Source of the DNA: JADKFD01 sp050250665 | Lineage (GTDB): Bacteria > Pseudomonadota > Gammaproteobacteria > Xanthomonadales > SZUA-5 | Assembly: GCA_050250665.1 (NCBI GenBank) | Contig: JBFWOF010000090.1 | Location: forward strand, 1-13,403 | Direction: 5' to 3' | Length of the DNA stretch: 13,403 nucleotides | In this document: positions 6,551-13,288 of the stretch, piece by piece | Numbering within the stretch: position 1 is the stretch's first letter | How the letters are laid out: every line of letters begins with the position of its first letter | Made by a program: the position numbers and the translations under genes | The notes under the pieces: model-generated | What the model was told of the DNA's origin: nothing | Seen by the model: the letters and a program-made list of their open reading frames with translations, nothing else | Database searches by the model: none

Positions 6551-7461
6551 GGGCGTTCCCGGCCGCGCATCAGCGCGATGAAGGCATCTTCCAGAGAGGA
6601 TTCCACCGGCTCGAAGCTGATTCGATGGGTGTGGGCATAGTCGCGCAGGCTGCTCTTCAGCAGCTCGCTGTTGCTGCCCGATACATGCAATCTGAGGCCG
6701 AAGGGCACCACCTGTTCGACGCCGGTGAGAGCACTCAATTCGGTCACCGCATCGGGCGGTGCGCCGGTCAGCGCATAGGTGTTCAGGCCGACCTGCGCCA
6801 GGATCTCGTCCGGCGTGCCTTCGGCCAGCAACTTGCCGTAGGCGATATAAGCCAGACGGTGGCAGCGCTCGGCCTCGTCCATGTAGTGGGTGGATACCAG
6901 CACGGTCAGTCCGTCGCGTGCGAGCGCATGGATTTCGGCCCAGAAATCGCGTCTGGCCTTGGGATCCACACCCGCCGTGGGCTCGTCCAGCAGCAACAGG
7001 CGCGGCTGGTGCAGCAGGCAGGCGGCCAGTGCCAGACGCTGTTTCCAGCCGCCCGAGAGCGAGCCGGCCAGTTGCCGTCTGCGGCTGGTCAGGCCCAGTC
7101 TTTCCAGGGTTTCAGTGACGACCTGACGCGGTTGGCGCAGCTGGTGCATGCGCGCAGCGAAACGCAGGTTTTCTTCGATGGTCAGGTCTTCCCACCAGCT
7201 GAAGCGCTGAGTCATGTAGCCGACCTGCTGCTTGATGGTGGCGCTGTCGCGCAACACATCCAGACCGAGGCAGGTGCCGCTGCCGGCATCGGCCGTGAGC
7301 AGCCCGCAGATCATTCGGATCGAGGTGGTCTTGCCGCTGCCGTTGGGCCCGAGAAAGCCGTAGATCGCGCCACGTTCCACCTGCAGATCAAGGCCATCGA
7401 CCACGGTCTTGCCGTCGAAGCTCTTGGTGAGGCCTTTTACGTCGATGACGAGGTCGGTCAT
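6547..7461 (-). CDS. ABC transporter ATP-binding protein (half-YbhF type)
   Basis: This 304-aa ATPase powers the adjacent permease. All nucleotide-binding motifs are intact: Walker A GPNGSGKTT (38-46), Q-loop Gln85 in YMTQRFSWWEDLTIEENL, signature LSGGW (135-139), Walker B LLLLDEPT with Glu160, and H-loop His192 in STHYMDEAE. It has one nucleotide-binding domain plus a C-terminal DUF4162-like tail, whereas enteric YbhF carries two such domains. The start codon lies directly against heptamer element E3. Only AAA separates the ATG from the last repeat unit, and there is no Shine-Dalgarno. Expression must rely on a CA-rich leader or on a promoter within the element. A gene upstream in the operon (HlyD) is 249 bp away, while every other junction overlaps. 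Confidence 0.93.
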   Translation of the reverse strand: MTDLVIDVKGLTKSFDGKTVVDGLDLQVERGAIYGFLGPNGSGKTTSIRMICGLLTADAGSGTCLGLDVLRDSATIKQQVGYMTQRFSWWEDLTIEENLRFAARMHQLRQPRQVVTETLERLGLTSRRRQLAGSLSGGWKQRLALAACLLHQPRLLLLDEPTAGVDPKARRDFWAEIHALARDGLTVLVSTHYMDEAERCHRLAYIAYGKLLAEGTPDEILAQVGLNTYALTGAPPDAVTELSALTGVEQVVPFGLRLHVSGSNSELLKSSLRDYAHTHRISFEPVESSLEDAFIALMRGRERP

Positions 7462-7464
7462 TTT

Positions 7465-7703
7465 GGTTGTTGGTTGTTGGTTGTTGGTTGTTGGTTGTCG
7501 GTTGTCGGTTGTCAGTTGTCAGTTGTCGGTTGTCGGTTGTCGGTTGTCGGTTTGCGTGTCGGTTGTCGGTTTACGTGTCGGTTGTCGGTTTGCGTGTCGG
7601 TCGCGGCTGAAGCCGCTCCCACAGACTGCGATCTGGCGTGCGGTGGCTCTCTGCTTGTGCCAACAACCGACAACCAGCAACCAGCAACCAGCAACCAGCA
7701 ACC
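7465..7703. repeat. Heptamer-armed inverted element E3 inside the efflux operon
   Basis: Left arm: four GGTTGTT, three GGTTGTC, two AGTTGTC, three GGTTGTC (7465-7548), then a composite zone (7549-7598) alternating the 12-bp GGTTTRCGTGTC with single GGTTGTC units. The core, 7599-7661, starts with a REP hairpin. The right arm has six inverted units: AACAACC, GACAACC and four AGCAACC (7662-7703). It lies 3 bp from the ATPase ATG on one side and 7 bp from the HlyD stop codon on the other, so it makes up essentially the whole 249-bp gap. Confidence 0.93.
7601..7622 (-). repeat. REP-like hairpin, GTGGGAGCGGCT type
   Basis: On the minus strand it reads GTGGGAGCGGCT-TC-AGCCGCGA, with a GTGG head at 7622-7619 and stem GCGGCT/AGCCGC. 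From memory, hairpins of this GAGCGGCTTCAGCCGC type are dispersed in Pseudomonas and Xanthomonadaceae genomes. Here it sits in the core of element E3. Confidence 0.68.
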
Positions 7704-7710
7704 GCCGCCG

Positions 7711-8694
7711 CTAGCGGCGCCTCACCACCACCGGCAGCCCCGGTGCCAGCGGCGCCGGGCTGTCGAAGCGGGCCTCGATGCGATAGACCAGATCCTCGCT
7801 GCGCGACTCACTGAAAATCACGGGCGGGGTGTATTCGGGGCTGGCGGCGATGAAGCTGACGCTGCCGGTCAATTCCTGGGTGCACGCGCTGCAGCTGATG
7901 GCGACGGCCTGGCCGGGCGACCACTGCGACAGTTCATTCATCGGCACGAAGAAGCGGATGAAAGGACCGCTGGCCGGCAGCAGCTTGAGCACTGGCGCGC
8001 CGGCCGGTACCCATTCGCCGAGCTGATACAGCGTGTCCTCGATGCGTCCCTCCTGCAGGGCCTTTATCCGGGTCTGATCGATGCTCCATTGCACCTGTCC
8101 CAGCGCGGCCTCGGCGGCGCTGACAGCGGCATCGGCGGCGGCTATCGCATCGGGCCGACCGGCCAGTTCGGCGCTGCGCTGTTGTGCCAGCGCCGAGGCC
8201 ACGCGCGCCTGGGCCTGGGCCTGGGCGGCGCTGGCCTGATCCAGGGCATCGGCCGAGGTCAGACCGCGGGCCTTGAGTTCGCTGATGCGCTTCAGTTCGC
8301 GCTCCGCCAGATCCAGCGCCGAACGCGCCTCGCGGACCTGCGCGGCAATCACCCGGATCTCTTCCGGTCGACGGCCGGTACTGAGATCGTCCCGCTGCGC
8401 CTGGGCCTGACGCACCTGACTCTGGGCCTGCAACAGCTGTTGCTGCTGCAGTTCGTCGTCAAGGACGAACAGGGTTGCCCCGGTGGCGACGGCTGCACCG
8501 CGTGCCAGCGGCAACTCGATCAGGCGCCCGGCCACCGGCGCGGCGATGTAGGCGTAGTCCGCTTCCAGATAGCCCTGATAGCCTTCGGGTGCCTCGCTCT
8601 GACAACCGGCGAGCGCCAGCAGCGTCAGCACTGGCGCTGAGCGCCACCACGGTCCGAAGCTGTTGCCGAGGTCGGTCATCACAGTCGGCTTCAT
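7711..8694 (-). CDS. HlyD/YbhG-family periplasmic adaptor (lipoprotein)
   Basis: This 327-aa membrane fusion protein would bridge the ABC transporter to a TolC-type channel. The N-terminus has a lipobox, LALAGC with Cys31, so it is probably lipid-anchored in the inner membrane. GYLEADYAYIAAPVAGRL (about 38-55) begins the biotinyl-lipoyl-like domain. A long Ala/Gln/Arg-rich coiled coil follows (about 80-200, including STGRRPEEIRVIAAQV, a YbhG-like segment). The beta-barrel half contains GEWVPAGAPVLKLLPAS. Its ATG overlaps the TetR stop by 4 bp, with GGAG at 8702-8705 as Shine-Dalgarno; ATG 8679 is an alternative start five codons in. Together with the TetR neighbour it matches the cecR-ybhG arrangement. 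Confidence 0.9.
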   Translation of the reverse strand: MKPTVMTDLGNSFGPWWRSAPVLTLLALAGCQSEAPEGYQGYLEADYAYIAAPVAGRLIELPLARGAAVATGATLFVLDDELQQQQLLQAQSQVRQAQAQRDDLSTGRRPEEIRVIAAQVREARSALDLAERELKRISELKARGLTSADALDQASAAQAQAQARVASALAQQRSAELAGRPDAIAAADAAVSAAEAALGQVQWSIDQTRIKALQEGRIEDTLYQLGEWVPAGAPVLKLLPASGPFIRFFVPMNELSQWSPGQAVAISCSACTQELTGSVSFIAASPEYTPPVIFSESRSEDLVYRIEARFDSPAPLAPGLPVVVRRR

Positions 8695-9371
8695 CGTTGG
8701 TCTCCAGCCGGCGCCCGCAGCGCCCGCAAACTCAAATCCAGCCAGCAGTCGAGGTAGCGATCCGGTTCGAAGGGACGCTCATCGACGCGTCCCAGCGAGT
8801 GCATCCAGATCGGCATGAACACCAGTCCATGAATCAGCACGCGCACGGCATATTCGACATCCATGGCCGCGAATTCGCCCGAGGCCACGCCCTTGCGCAG
8901 CACCGTGGCCAACACACCGTCCTGCATGCGGGCAATGAAGTTGACGACGAAGTGCCGCGCCAACTCCGGGAAATTGCCGGATTCGGACATCATCAGCTTG
9001 GGCACTCCCTGCATCGGTGAGGCGCTCAGCACCTGCCACCAGCGCCTGACGAAACGCTCGATCAGGCTGCTGGCACTGATCCCGGGATCGCCGATCGCCT
9101 GCGCGAACTCGGTCAGCAGCGGGCCGATGTTGCGGCCCACTGCTTCCGCCAGCAGTGCTTCCTTGCTGTCGAAATACAGATAGACCGTGCCCTTGCTGAC
9201 GCCAGCCCGCTCGGCCACGTCGTCCAGGCGGGTGGCGGAAAATCCGCGTTCGACAAACAGGCTCAGGGCCGCGTCCACAATCTCGGCCGGCCGTGCCTCC
9301 TTGCGCCTGCGTCTGGGCGGCGTAGGGTCCTTGCTCTTGGTGGCCTTGTTCAAGGCAGAAGGTCCAGGCAT
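8691..9371 (-). CDS. TetR-family transcriptional regulator (CecR-like position)
   Basis: This 226-aa repressor is the first gene of the efflux operon. A basic, probably disordered N-terminus (1-27) precedes the TetR DNA-binding domain. The helix-turn-helix is TRLDDVAERAGVSKGTVYLY (about 47-66), followed by FDSKEALL, a strong family signature. The C-terminal part would bind an inducer that cannot be predicted from sequence. A 14-bp palindrome 18 bp upstream of the ATG is its likely operator, so the operon should be autoregulated and derepressed by an exported compound. Gene order TetR, HlyD, ATPase, permease resembles enteric cecR-ybhG-ybhF-ybhSR. No Shine-Dalgarno precedes the ATG at 9371. 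Confidence 0.93.
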   Translation of the reverse strand: MPGPSALNKATKSKDPTPPRRRRKEARPAEIVDAALSLFVERGFSATRLDDVAERAGVSKGTVYLYFDSKEALLAEAVGRNIGPLLTEFAQAIGDPGISASSLIERFVRRWWQVLSASPMQGVPKLMMSESGNFPELARHFVVNFIARMQDGVLATVLRKGVASGEFAAMDVEYAVRVLIHGLVFMPIWMHSLGRVDERPFEPDRYLDCWLDLSLRALRAPAGDQR

Positions 9372-9386
9372 GGTTGGAATTCGTTA

Positions 9387-9415
9387 ATAACTGACTGGTC
9401 AGTAATTTATATCAA
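9387..9415 (-). promoter_or_regulatory. Putative promoter of the TetR-efflux operon
   Basis: On the minus strand TTGATA (9415-9410) is a good -35. After 17 bp comes AGTTAT (9392-9387), a weak -10. The operator at 9390-9403 lies in the spacer and touches the -10. The predicted start would leave a leader of only about 10 nt before the ATG at 9371. Confidence 0.5.
9390..9403. promoter_or_regulatory. TetR-type operator palindrome
   Basis: ACTGACTGGTCAGT is a perfect inverted repeat (ACTGAC-TG-GTCAGT). Further matched A/T positions flank it after a single mismatch on each side. Operators of this TGAC/GTCA type are common just upstream of TetR-family efflux regulators. It lies between the proposed -35 and -10 of the TetR gene, where bound repressor would block RNA polymerase. 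Confidence 0.8.
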
Positions 9416-9491
9416 GCCGTTCGGCAACGCAAGTCCCCATCGCAAAACAGCGTGCGTCGGCCAGCAGGGAAGAGACTGCGCTGGGTCGGGA

Positions 9492-9526
9492 GCCCGGGTT
9501 GCGACGCTCGACAGCGCTACCCGGGG
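9492..9526. repeat. Hairpin-forming repeat with GCCCGGGT arms
   Basis: GCCCGGGT (9492-9499) and ACCCGGGG (9519-9526) enclose GCGACGCTCGACAGCGC, which can itself pair in part. The minus strand contains GTAGCGCTGTCGAGCGTCGC, a GTAG-headed arrangement similar to the other REP-like units here. It lies in the divergent gap between the TetR operon and the DUF2254 gene. Confidence 0.5.
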
Positions 9527-9578
9527 GCAACACAATGGCCGCGCGAGCGCCGCATTGCGGTTGGATCCAGGGCCAGAC

Positions 9579-9583
9579 AGGAG
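9579..9583 (+). promoter_or_regulatory. Shine-Dalgarno AGGAG of the DUF2254 gene
   Basis: AGGAG lies 7 bp before ATG 9591. It decides that start over the in-frame TTG at 9555, which would add 12 residues unlike a membrane-protein N-terminus. Confidence 0.75.
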
Positions 9584-9590
9584 TGGCGGA

Positions 9591-10880
9591 ATGAATGCGG
9601 TGATCTCCCTCGATCGACTCCGATTCCTGTTCAACCGGCTTCGCGAGCGTCTGTGGGTGCGACCGCTGCTGATCTGCGTGCTGTCCATCGGCGCTGCTTT
9701 TGGCGCCAAGCTGGCCGATGGTCTGGGCCTGTCCGATCTGTTTCCGGAGGTCTCGGTCGAGTCAGTCCAGAGTCTGCTGTCGATCATGGCCTCGAGCATG
9801 CTGGTGATCGCCACATTTGCCCTGTCGTCGATGGTCTCTGCCTATGCCTCGGCGGCGGCAACCGCGACGCCACGATCTTTCCCGCTGGTGCTGGCCGACG
9901 ACGGCTCGAAGAACGCCCTCTCGACCTTCATCGGCGCCTTCATCTTCAGCATCGTGGCGCTGGTCGCCACCAAGAACCACTACTTCGGCAGCGCCGGCGT
10001 GTTCGTACTGTTTCTGATCACCGCGCTGGTGTTTGCGGCGGTGGTCGTGACCTTCGTGCGCTGGAGCGATGGCATTGCCCGACTCGGACGCCTGGGCAGC
10101 ACCATTGACAAGGTCGAGGCCGCCTGTGCCGCGGCGCTGCGTCGGCGCCGTCGCGCGCCAACGCTGTGCGCCAGGCGCCGCGCCGGCGAGGTGGAGGGAC
10201 ATGCCGTGCACACCCGCAGCGTCGGCTACGTACAGCACGTCGATGTCAGCGCACTCCAGGCCTGGGCCGAGCAGCATCAGGCCTGGGTGGTGGTGGAAGC
10301 CCAGCCCGGCACTTTCGTCACGCCGGATCGGCCTCTGGTCTTGATCAATACCGAGCAGGGTGAGGCTCCGCAGGGCTCCACCGATGCCATCGTCGAGGCC
10401 TTTGCCATCGATGGCGATCGCGTGTTCGAGGACGATCCGCGCTTCGGACTGGTAGTGCTGTCGGAGATCGCGGGCCGCGCTCTGTCACCGGCGGTCAATG
10501 ACCCCGGCACTGCCATCGACACCATCGGTACCCTGGTGCGGCTTTTCTCCATCTGGATCGGCCCCGACCCCGACAGCGCACCTGCGGAACCCGAATTCGA
10601 TCGCGTCTACATCGCCGAACTGGCGGCCGGCGATCTGTTCGACGACGCCTTCGGCGCCATTGCTCGCGACGGCGCTGGATCCGTTGAGGTGGGCGTGCGC
10701 CTGCAGAAGGCGCTGCTGGCGCTGGCGCGCATGGGCGACGACGAGGTGCGCAAGGCGGCGCGATCACATTCACTGCTGGCCATGAAACGCGCCGAACGGG
10801 CACTGCAGCTGGACGAAGACCGCGAGCGCGTACGTGCGGCCGCTGCCGAGTCGGAGTGGTTTTCTGCCCCTGCCGGTTGA
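9591..10880 (+). CDS. DUF2254 family membrane protein
   Basis: This 429-aa predicted inner-membrane protein has no established function. Four hydrophobic helices lie in the first third (about 24-43, 62-82, 109-127 and 135-155). A long soluble part follows. It carries the landmarks of the DUF2254 family: HTRSVGYVQHVDVSALQAWA (about 207-226), VVEAQPGTFVTPDRPLVLI (about 234-252) and ALSPAVNDPGTA (297-308). An Arg-rich stretch (RRRRRAPTLCARRR, about 184-197) after the last helix suggests a cytoplasmic C-terminal domain. It stands alone: it diverges from the TetR operon, and the peptidase gene begins 92 bp downstream on the same strand. Nothing nearby points to a role. Confidence 0.85.
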   Translation: MNAVISLDRLRFLFNRLRERLWVRPLLICVLSIGAAFGAKLADGLGLSDLFPEVSVESVQSLLSIMASSMLVIATFALSSMVSAYASAAATATPRSFPLVLADDGSKNALSTFIGAFIFSIVALVATKNHYFGSAGVFVLFLITALVFAAVVVTFVRWSDGIARLGRLGSTIDKVEAACAAALRRRRRAPTLCARRRAGEVEGHAVHTRSVGYVQHVDVSALQAWAEQHQAWVVVEAQPGTFVTPDRPLVLINTEQGEAPQGSTDAIVEAFAIDGDRVFEDDPRFGLVVLSEIAGRALSPAVNDPGTAIDTIGTLVRLFSIWIGPDPDSAPAEPEFDRVYIAELAAGDLFDDAFGAIARDGAGSVEVGVRLQKALLALARMGDDEVRKAARSHSLLAMKRAERALQLDEDRERVRAAAAESEWFSAPAG

Positions 10881-10914
10881 GCGGCGGTGGCTCACCTTGA
10901 CTTGCTGCCCATGG

Positions 10915-10933
10915 ACGCGGATTGCGTCCGCGT
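10915..10933 (+). terminator. Possible hairpin between DUF2254 and peptidase genes
   Basis: ACGCGGA-TTGCG-TCCGCGT forms a 7-bp GC-rich stem with a 5-base loop, followed by only two more Ts. It is too poor in T to call a confident intrinsic terminator. It could instead be a 5' structure on the peptidase mRNA. Confidence 0.35.
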
Positions 10934-10962
10934 TTAGGGTGCGCGCTGTTTCCCCATCGAAC

Positions 10963-10966
10963 GAGG
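10963..10966 (+). promoter_or_regulatory. Shine-Dalgarno GAGG deciding a GTG start
   Basis: GAGG lies 6 bp before GTG 10973. Starting there gives a clean signal peptide. The upstream in-frame TTG at 10922 would place 17 extra Arg/Cys-rich residues ahead of it and lies within the hairpin region. Confidence 0.65.
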
Positions 10967-10972
10967 TGCGCC

Positions 10973-13057
10973 GTGCGCCCGAACTGGTATCTGATGCCCC
11001 TGATGTTGAGCATGAACGCATTGGCCCTGGCGGCGACGCCGGATAAGGATCCCAACCAATGGCTGGAAGGCGTCGAAGACGCCAAGGCGCTGGAATGGGT
11101 GGAGGGCCTGAACGCGCAAACCGTGGCCGAGCTGACCCGCTCCGGCGACTTCAAGCGCATCCAGGCGCGCACGCTGGAGATTCTCGATTCCAACGAGAAG
11201 ATTCCCTACGTCAGCAAGATCGGCGAGCACTACTACAACTTCTGGCGCGATGCCGAGCATGTGCGCGGTATCTGGCGCCGCACCAGTCTGGACGAATACC
11301 GCAAGGCCGAGCCAGCATGGGAAACCGTGCTCGATATCGACGCGCTGGCCAAGGCCGAGGACGAGAACTGGGTGTATGCGGGCGCTGACTGCCTGCAGCC
11401 CGAGTATCGGCGCTGCCTGATCCAGCTATCTCGCGGCGGCGCCGATGCCAATGTCGTGCGCGAGTACGATGTGGTCGACAAGGCCTTCGTCAAGGGCGGT
11501 TTCGAACTGCCCGAAGCCAAGAGCGGCATGAGCTGGATCGATATCGATCAGGTCTTTGTCGGCACCGATTTCGGCCCCGGATCGATGACCACCTCGGGCT
11601 ACTCCCGCATCGCCAAGCGCTGGACCCGCGGTACTCCGCTCAGCGCAGCGCAGACCGTCTATGAAGCCAAGGTTGATGACGTCTGGGCATTCGCCTTTGC
11701 CGACACCACGCCGGGCTTCGAGCGTCAGGGCGTTTATCGCGGCATCACCTTCTACACCAATGAGGCCTTTCTGCTGCAGGGCGATCAGTTGGTCAAAATC
11801 GACAAGCCCGACAGCGCCAATGCCAATTTCCACCGCGAATGGCTGATGCTGGAGCTGCGCGATGACTGGAGCGTCGGCGGCAAGACCTGGCCCGCGGGTT
11901 CGTTGCTGGTCACCCGGCTGGACGACTTCATGACCGGCAAGCGCGAGTTTGAATCGCTGTTCACGCCGACCGAACGCTCGTCGATGGCCGGCTATTCGCC
12001 CACGCGTCATCACATCATCGTCAATGAACTCGACAACGTGAAGAACCGGGTCTACGTGTGGACCCCTGGGGATGCCGGCTGGAGCCGACAGCCGCTGGCG
12101 GGTCTGCCGGAATTCGGTGAGGTCAGCGTCAGTGCGGTGGACTCGCAGGATTCCGATGCCTATTGGGCCACGGTTACCGATTTCCTGACGCCGACCAGCC
12201 TGCACTACGGCGAGATTGGCCAGGGCACGCCAGAATTGCTGAAGTCGCTGCCGGCCTTCTTCGATGCTTCCGGGATGGCCGTGAGCCAGCACGAAGCGAT
12301 CTCTGCCGATGGCACCCGCGTACCCTATTTCCAGGTGGCGGCGAAGGATCTGGATCTCGATGGCAAGAATCCGACCATCCTTTATGGCTATGGTGGATTC
12401 GAGGTTTCGATGACGCCCAACTACAGCGCCAACATCGGCGAAGCCTGGCTGTCCAAGGGCGGCGTCTGGGTGCTGGCCAATATCCGCGGCGGCGGTGAGT
12501 TCGGTCCGAAATGGCATCAGGCGGCGCTCAAGGCCAATCGCCACAAGGCCTATGAGGACTTCATCGCCGTGGCCGAAGACCTGATACAGCGCAAGGTCAC
12601 CTCTACCGAGCATCTCGGCACCATGGGCGGCTCCAACGGCGGCCTGCTGATGGGCAATATGCTGACCCTGCGTCCGGATCTGTTCGGCGCCATCGTTTGC
12701 CAGGTGCCGCTGCTCGACATGCAGCGTTACCACAAGCTGCTGGCCGGAGCCTCGTGGATGGGCGAATACGGCAACCCGGATGACCCGGAGGAATGGAAGT
12801 TCATCCAGACCTTCTCGCCGTACCACAACGTCAAGGCCGACGTGCAGTACCCGCGCACCCTGTTCACCACTTCGACCCGCGACGATCGAGTGCATCCCGG
12901 CCATGCCCGCAAGATGGTGGCGAAGATGAAGCAACAGGGCCACGACGTGCTTTATTACGAGAACATCGAAGGCGGCCACGGCGGCGCCGCCAACAACGCC
13001 CAGCGCGCTTTCATGACCGCACTGGCCATGACCTTTTTCGCCCGCGAGCTGCGGTAA
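10973..13057 (+). CDS. Prolyl oligopeptidase family serine peptidase (S9A), exported
   Basis: This 694-aa peptidase should cleave short peptides after proline, probably in the periplasm. From GTG 10973 the N-terminus is a signal peptide (hydrophobic core YLMPLMLSMNALAL, cleavage near ALAA before TPDKD). The mature protein opens with DPNQWLEGVEDAKALEWV, as in the S9A/COG1505 group. The middle region (about 75-410) would be the beta-propeller lid. The alpha/beta-hydrolase domain holds the full triad: Ser554 in GGSNGG, Asp637 in RDDRVHPGH and His669 in GGHGG. RGGGEFGPKWHQAALK matches the family's RGGGE segment. The length is that of a complete family member. The gene is followed 5 bp after its stop by a (CGGGGCA)n array. 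The substrate is unknown; no neighbour suggests a dedicated peptide pathway. Confidence 0.92.
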   Translation: MRPNWYLMPLMLSMNALALAATPDKDPNQWLEGVEDAKALEWVEGLNAQTVAELTRSGDFKRIQARTLEILDSNEKIPYVSKIGEHYYNFWRDAEHVRGIWRRTSLDEYRKAEPAWETVLDIDALAKAEDENWVYAGADCLQPEYRRCLIQLSRGGADANVVREYDVVDKAFVKGGFELPEAKSGMSWIDIDQVFVGTDFGPGSMTTSGYSRIAKRWTRGTPLSAAQTVYEAKVDDVWAFAFADTTPGFERQGVYRGITFYTNEAFLLQGDQLVKIDKPDSANANFHREWLMLELRDDWSVGGKTWPAGSLLVTRLDDFMTGKREFESLFTPTERSSMAGYSPTRHHIIVNELDNVKNRVYVWTPGDAGWSRQPLAGLPEFGEVSVSAVDSQDSDAYWATVTDFLTPTSLHYGEIGQGTPELLKSLPAFFDASGMAVSQHEAISADGTRVPYFQVAAKDLDLDGKNPTILYGYGGFEVSMTPNYSANIGEAWLSKGGVWVLANIRGGGEFGPKWHQAALKANRHKAYEDFIAVAEDLIQRKVTSTEHLGTMGGSNGGLLMGNMLTLRPDLFGAIVCQVPLLDMQRYHKLLAGASWMGEYGNPDDPEEWKFIQTFSPYHNVKADVQYPRTLFTTSTRDDRVHPGHARKMVAKMKQQGHDVLYYENIEGGHGGAANNAQRAFMTALAMTFFARELR

Positions 13058-13061
13058 GAGA

Positions 13062-13110
13062 CGGGGCACGGGGCACGGGGCACGGGGCACGGGGCACGGG
13101 GCACGGGCAA
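13062..13110. repeat. Heptamer array (CGGGGCA)6 plus one variant unit
   Basis: Six perfect CGGGGCA units (13062-13103) are followed by the variant CGGGCAA (13104-13110). The array starts 5 bp after the peptidase stop codon. Reading the unit as GGGG-CAC gives six G4 runs separated by 3-base loops on the coding strand, a strong G-quadruplex motif. The period is 7 bp, as in the GGTTGTT arrays, but the sequence is unrelated. Confidence 0.93.
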
Positions 13111-13164
13111 TCTTGTTGCGACCCGTGACTCCCGGCCCCGGGTTCCAGCTTCAAGGTGTTGATG

Positions 13165-13249
13165 CGTCATTGCGAGGAGCGCAGCGACGAAGCAATCCAG
13201 AGCGTCCGAAGCCGTGCATATGGATTGCTTGGTTGCGCCCGCAATGACG
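13165..13249. repeat. 85-bp CGTCATTGC/GCAATGACG inverted-repeat element
   Basis: The outer arms are CGTCATTGC (13165-13173) and GCAATGACG (13241-13249). The inner arms are GCAATCCA (13192-13199) and TGGATTGC (13221-13228). Unequal segments separate inner from outer arms. It resembles the widely dispersed CGTCATTGCGAGGAGCG-type intergenic repeats seen in many bacterial genomes. An 8-bp direct repeat TTCAAGGT lies outside it (13150-13157 and 13254-13261), but not flush with the ends. Non-autonomous, MITE-like. Confidence 0.72.
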
Positions 13250-13288
13250 CCGGTTCAAGGTCGCCGCGCGGGTAATGCCAGAGGAATC

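Noticed and set aside
6535..8640. 701-codon open frame on the plus strand
   Set aside because: It is antisense to the ATPase and HlyD genes and reads through both heptamer arms of E3. Its repetitive Cys/Trp/Leu/Val-rich stretch is just the translated array.
10922..10972. TTG start extending the peptidase by 17 residues
   Set aside because: It would bury the signal peptide behind an Arg/Cys-rich stretch. GTG 10973 has a Shine-Dalgarno at proper spacing.
11426..13090. 554-codon open frame on the minus strand
   Set aside because: It is antisense to the peptidase gene, which has an intact catalytic triad. The N-terminus of this frame is translated G4 repeat.
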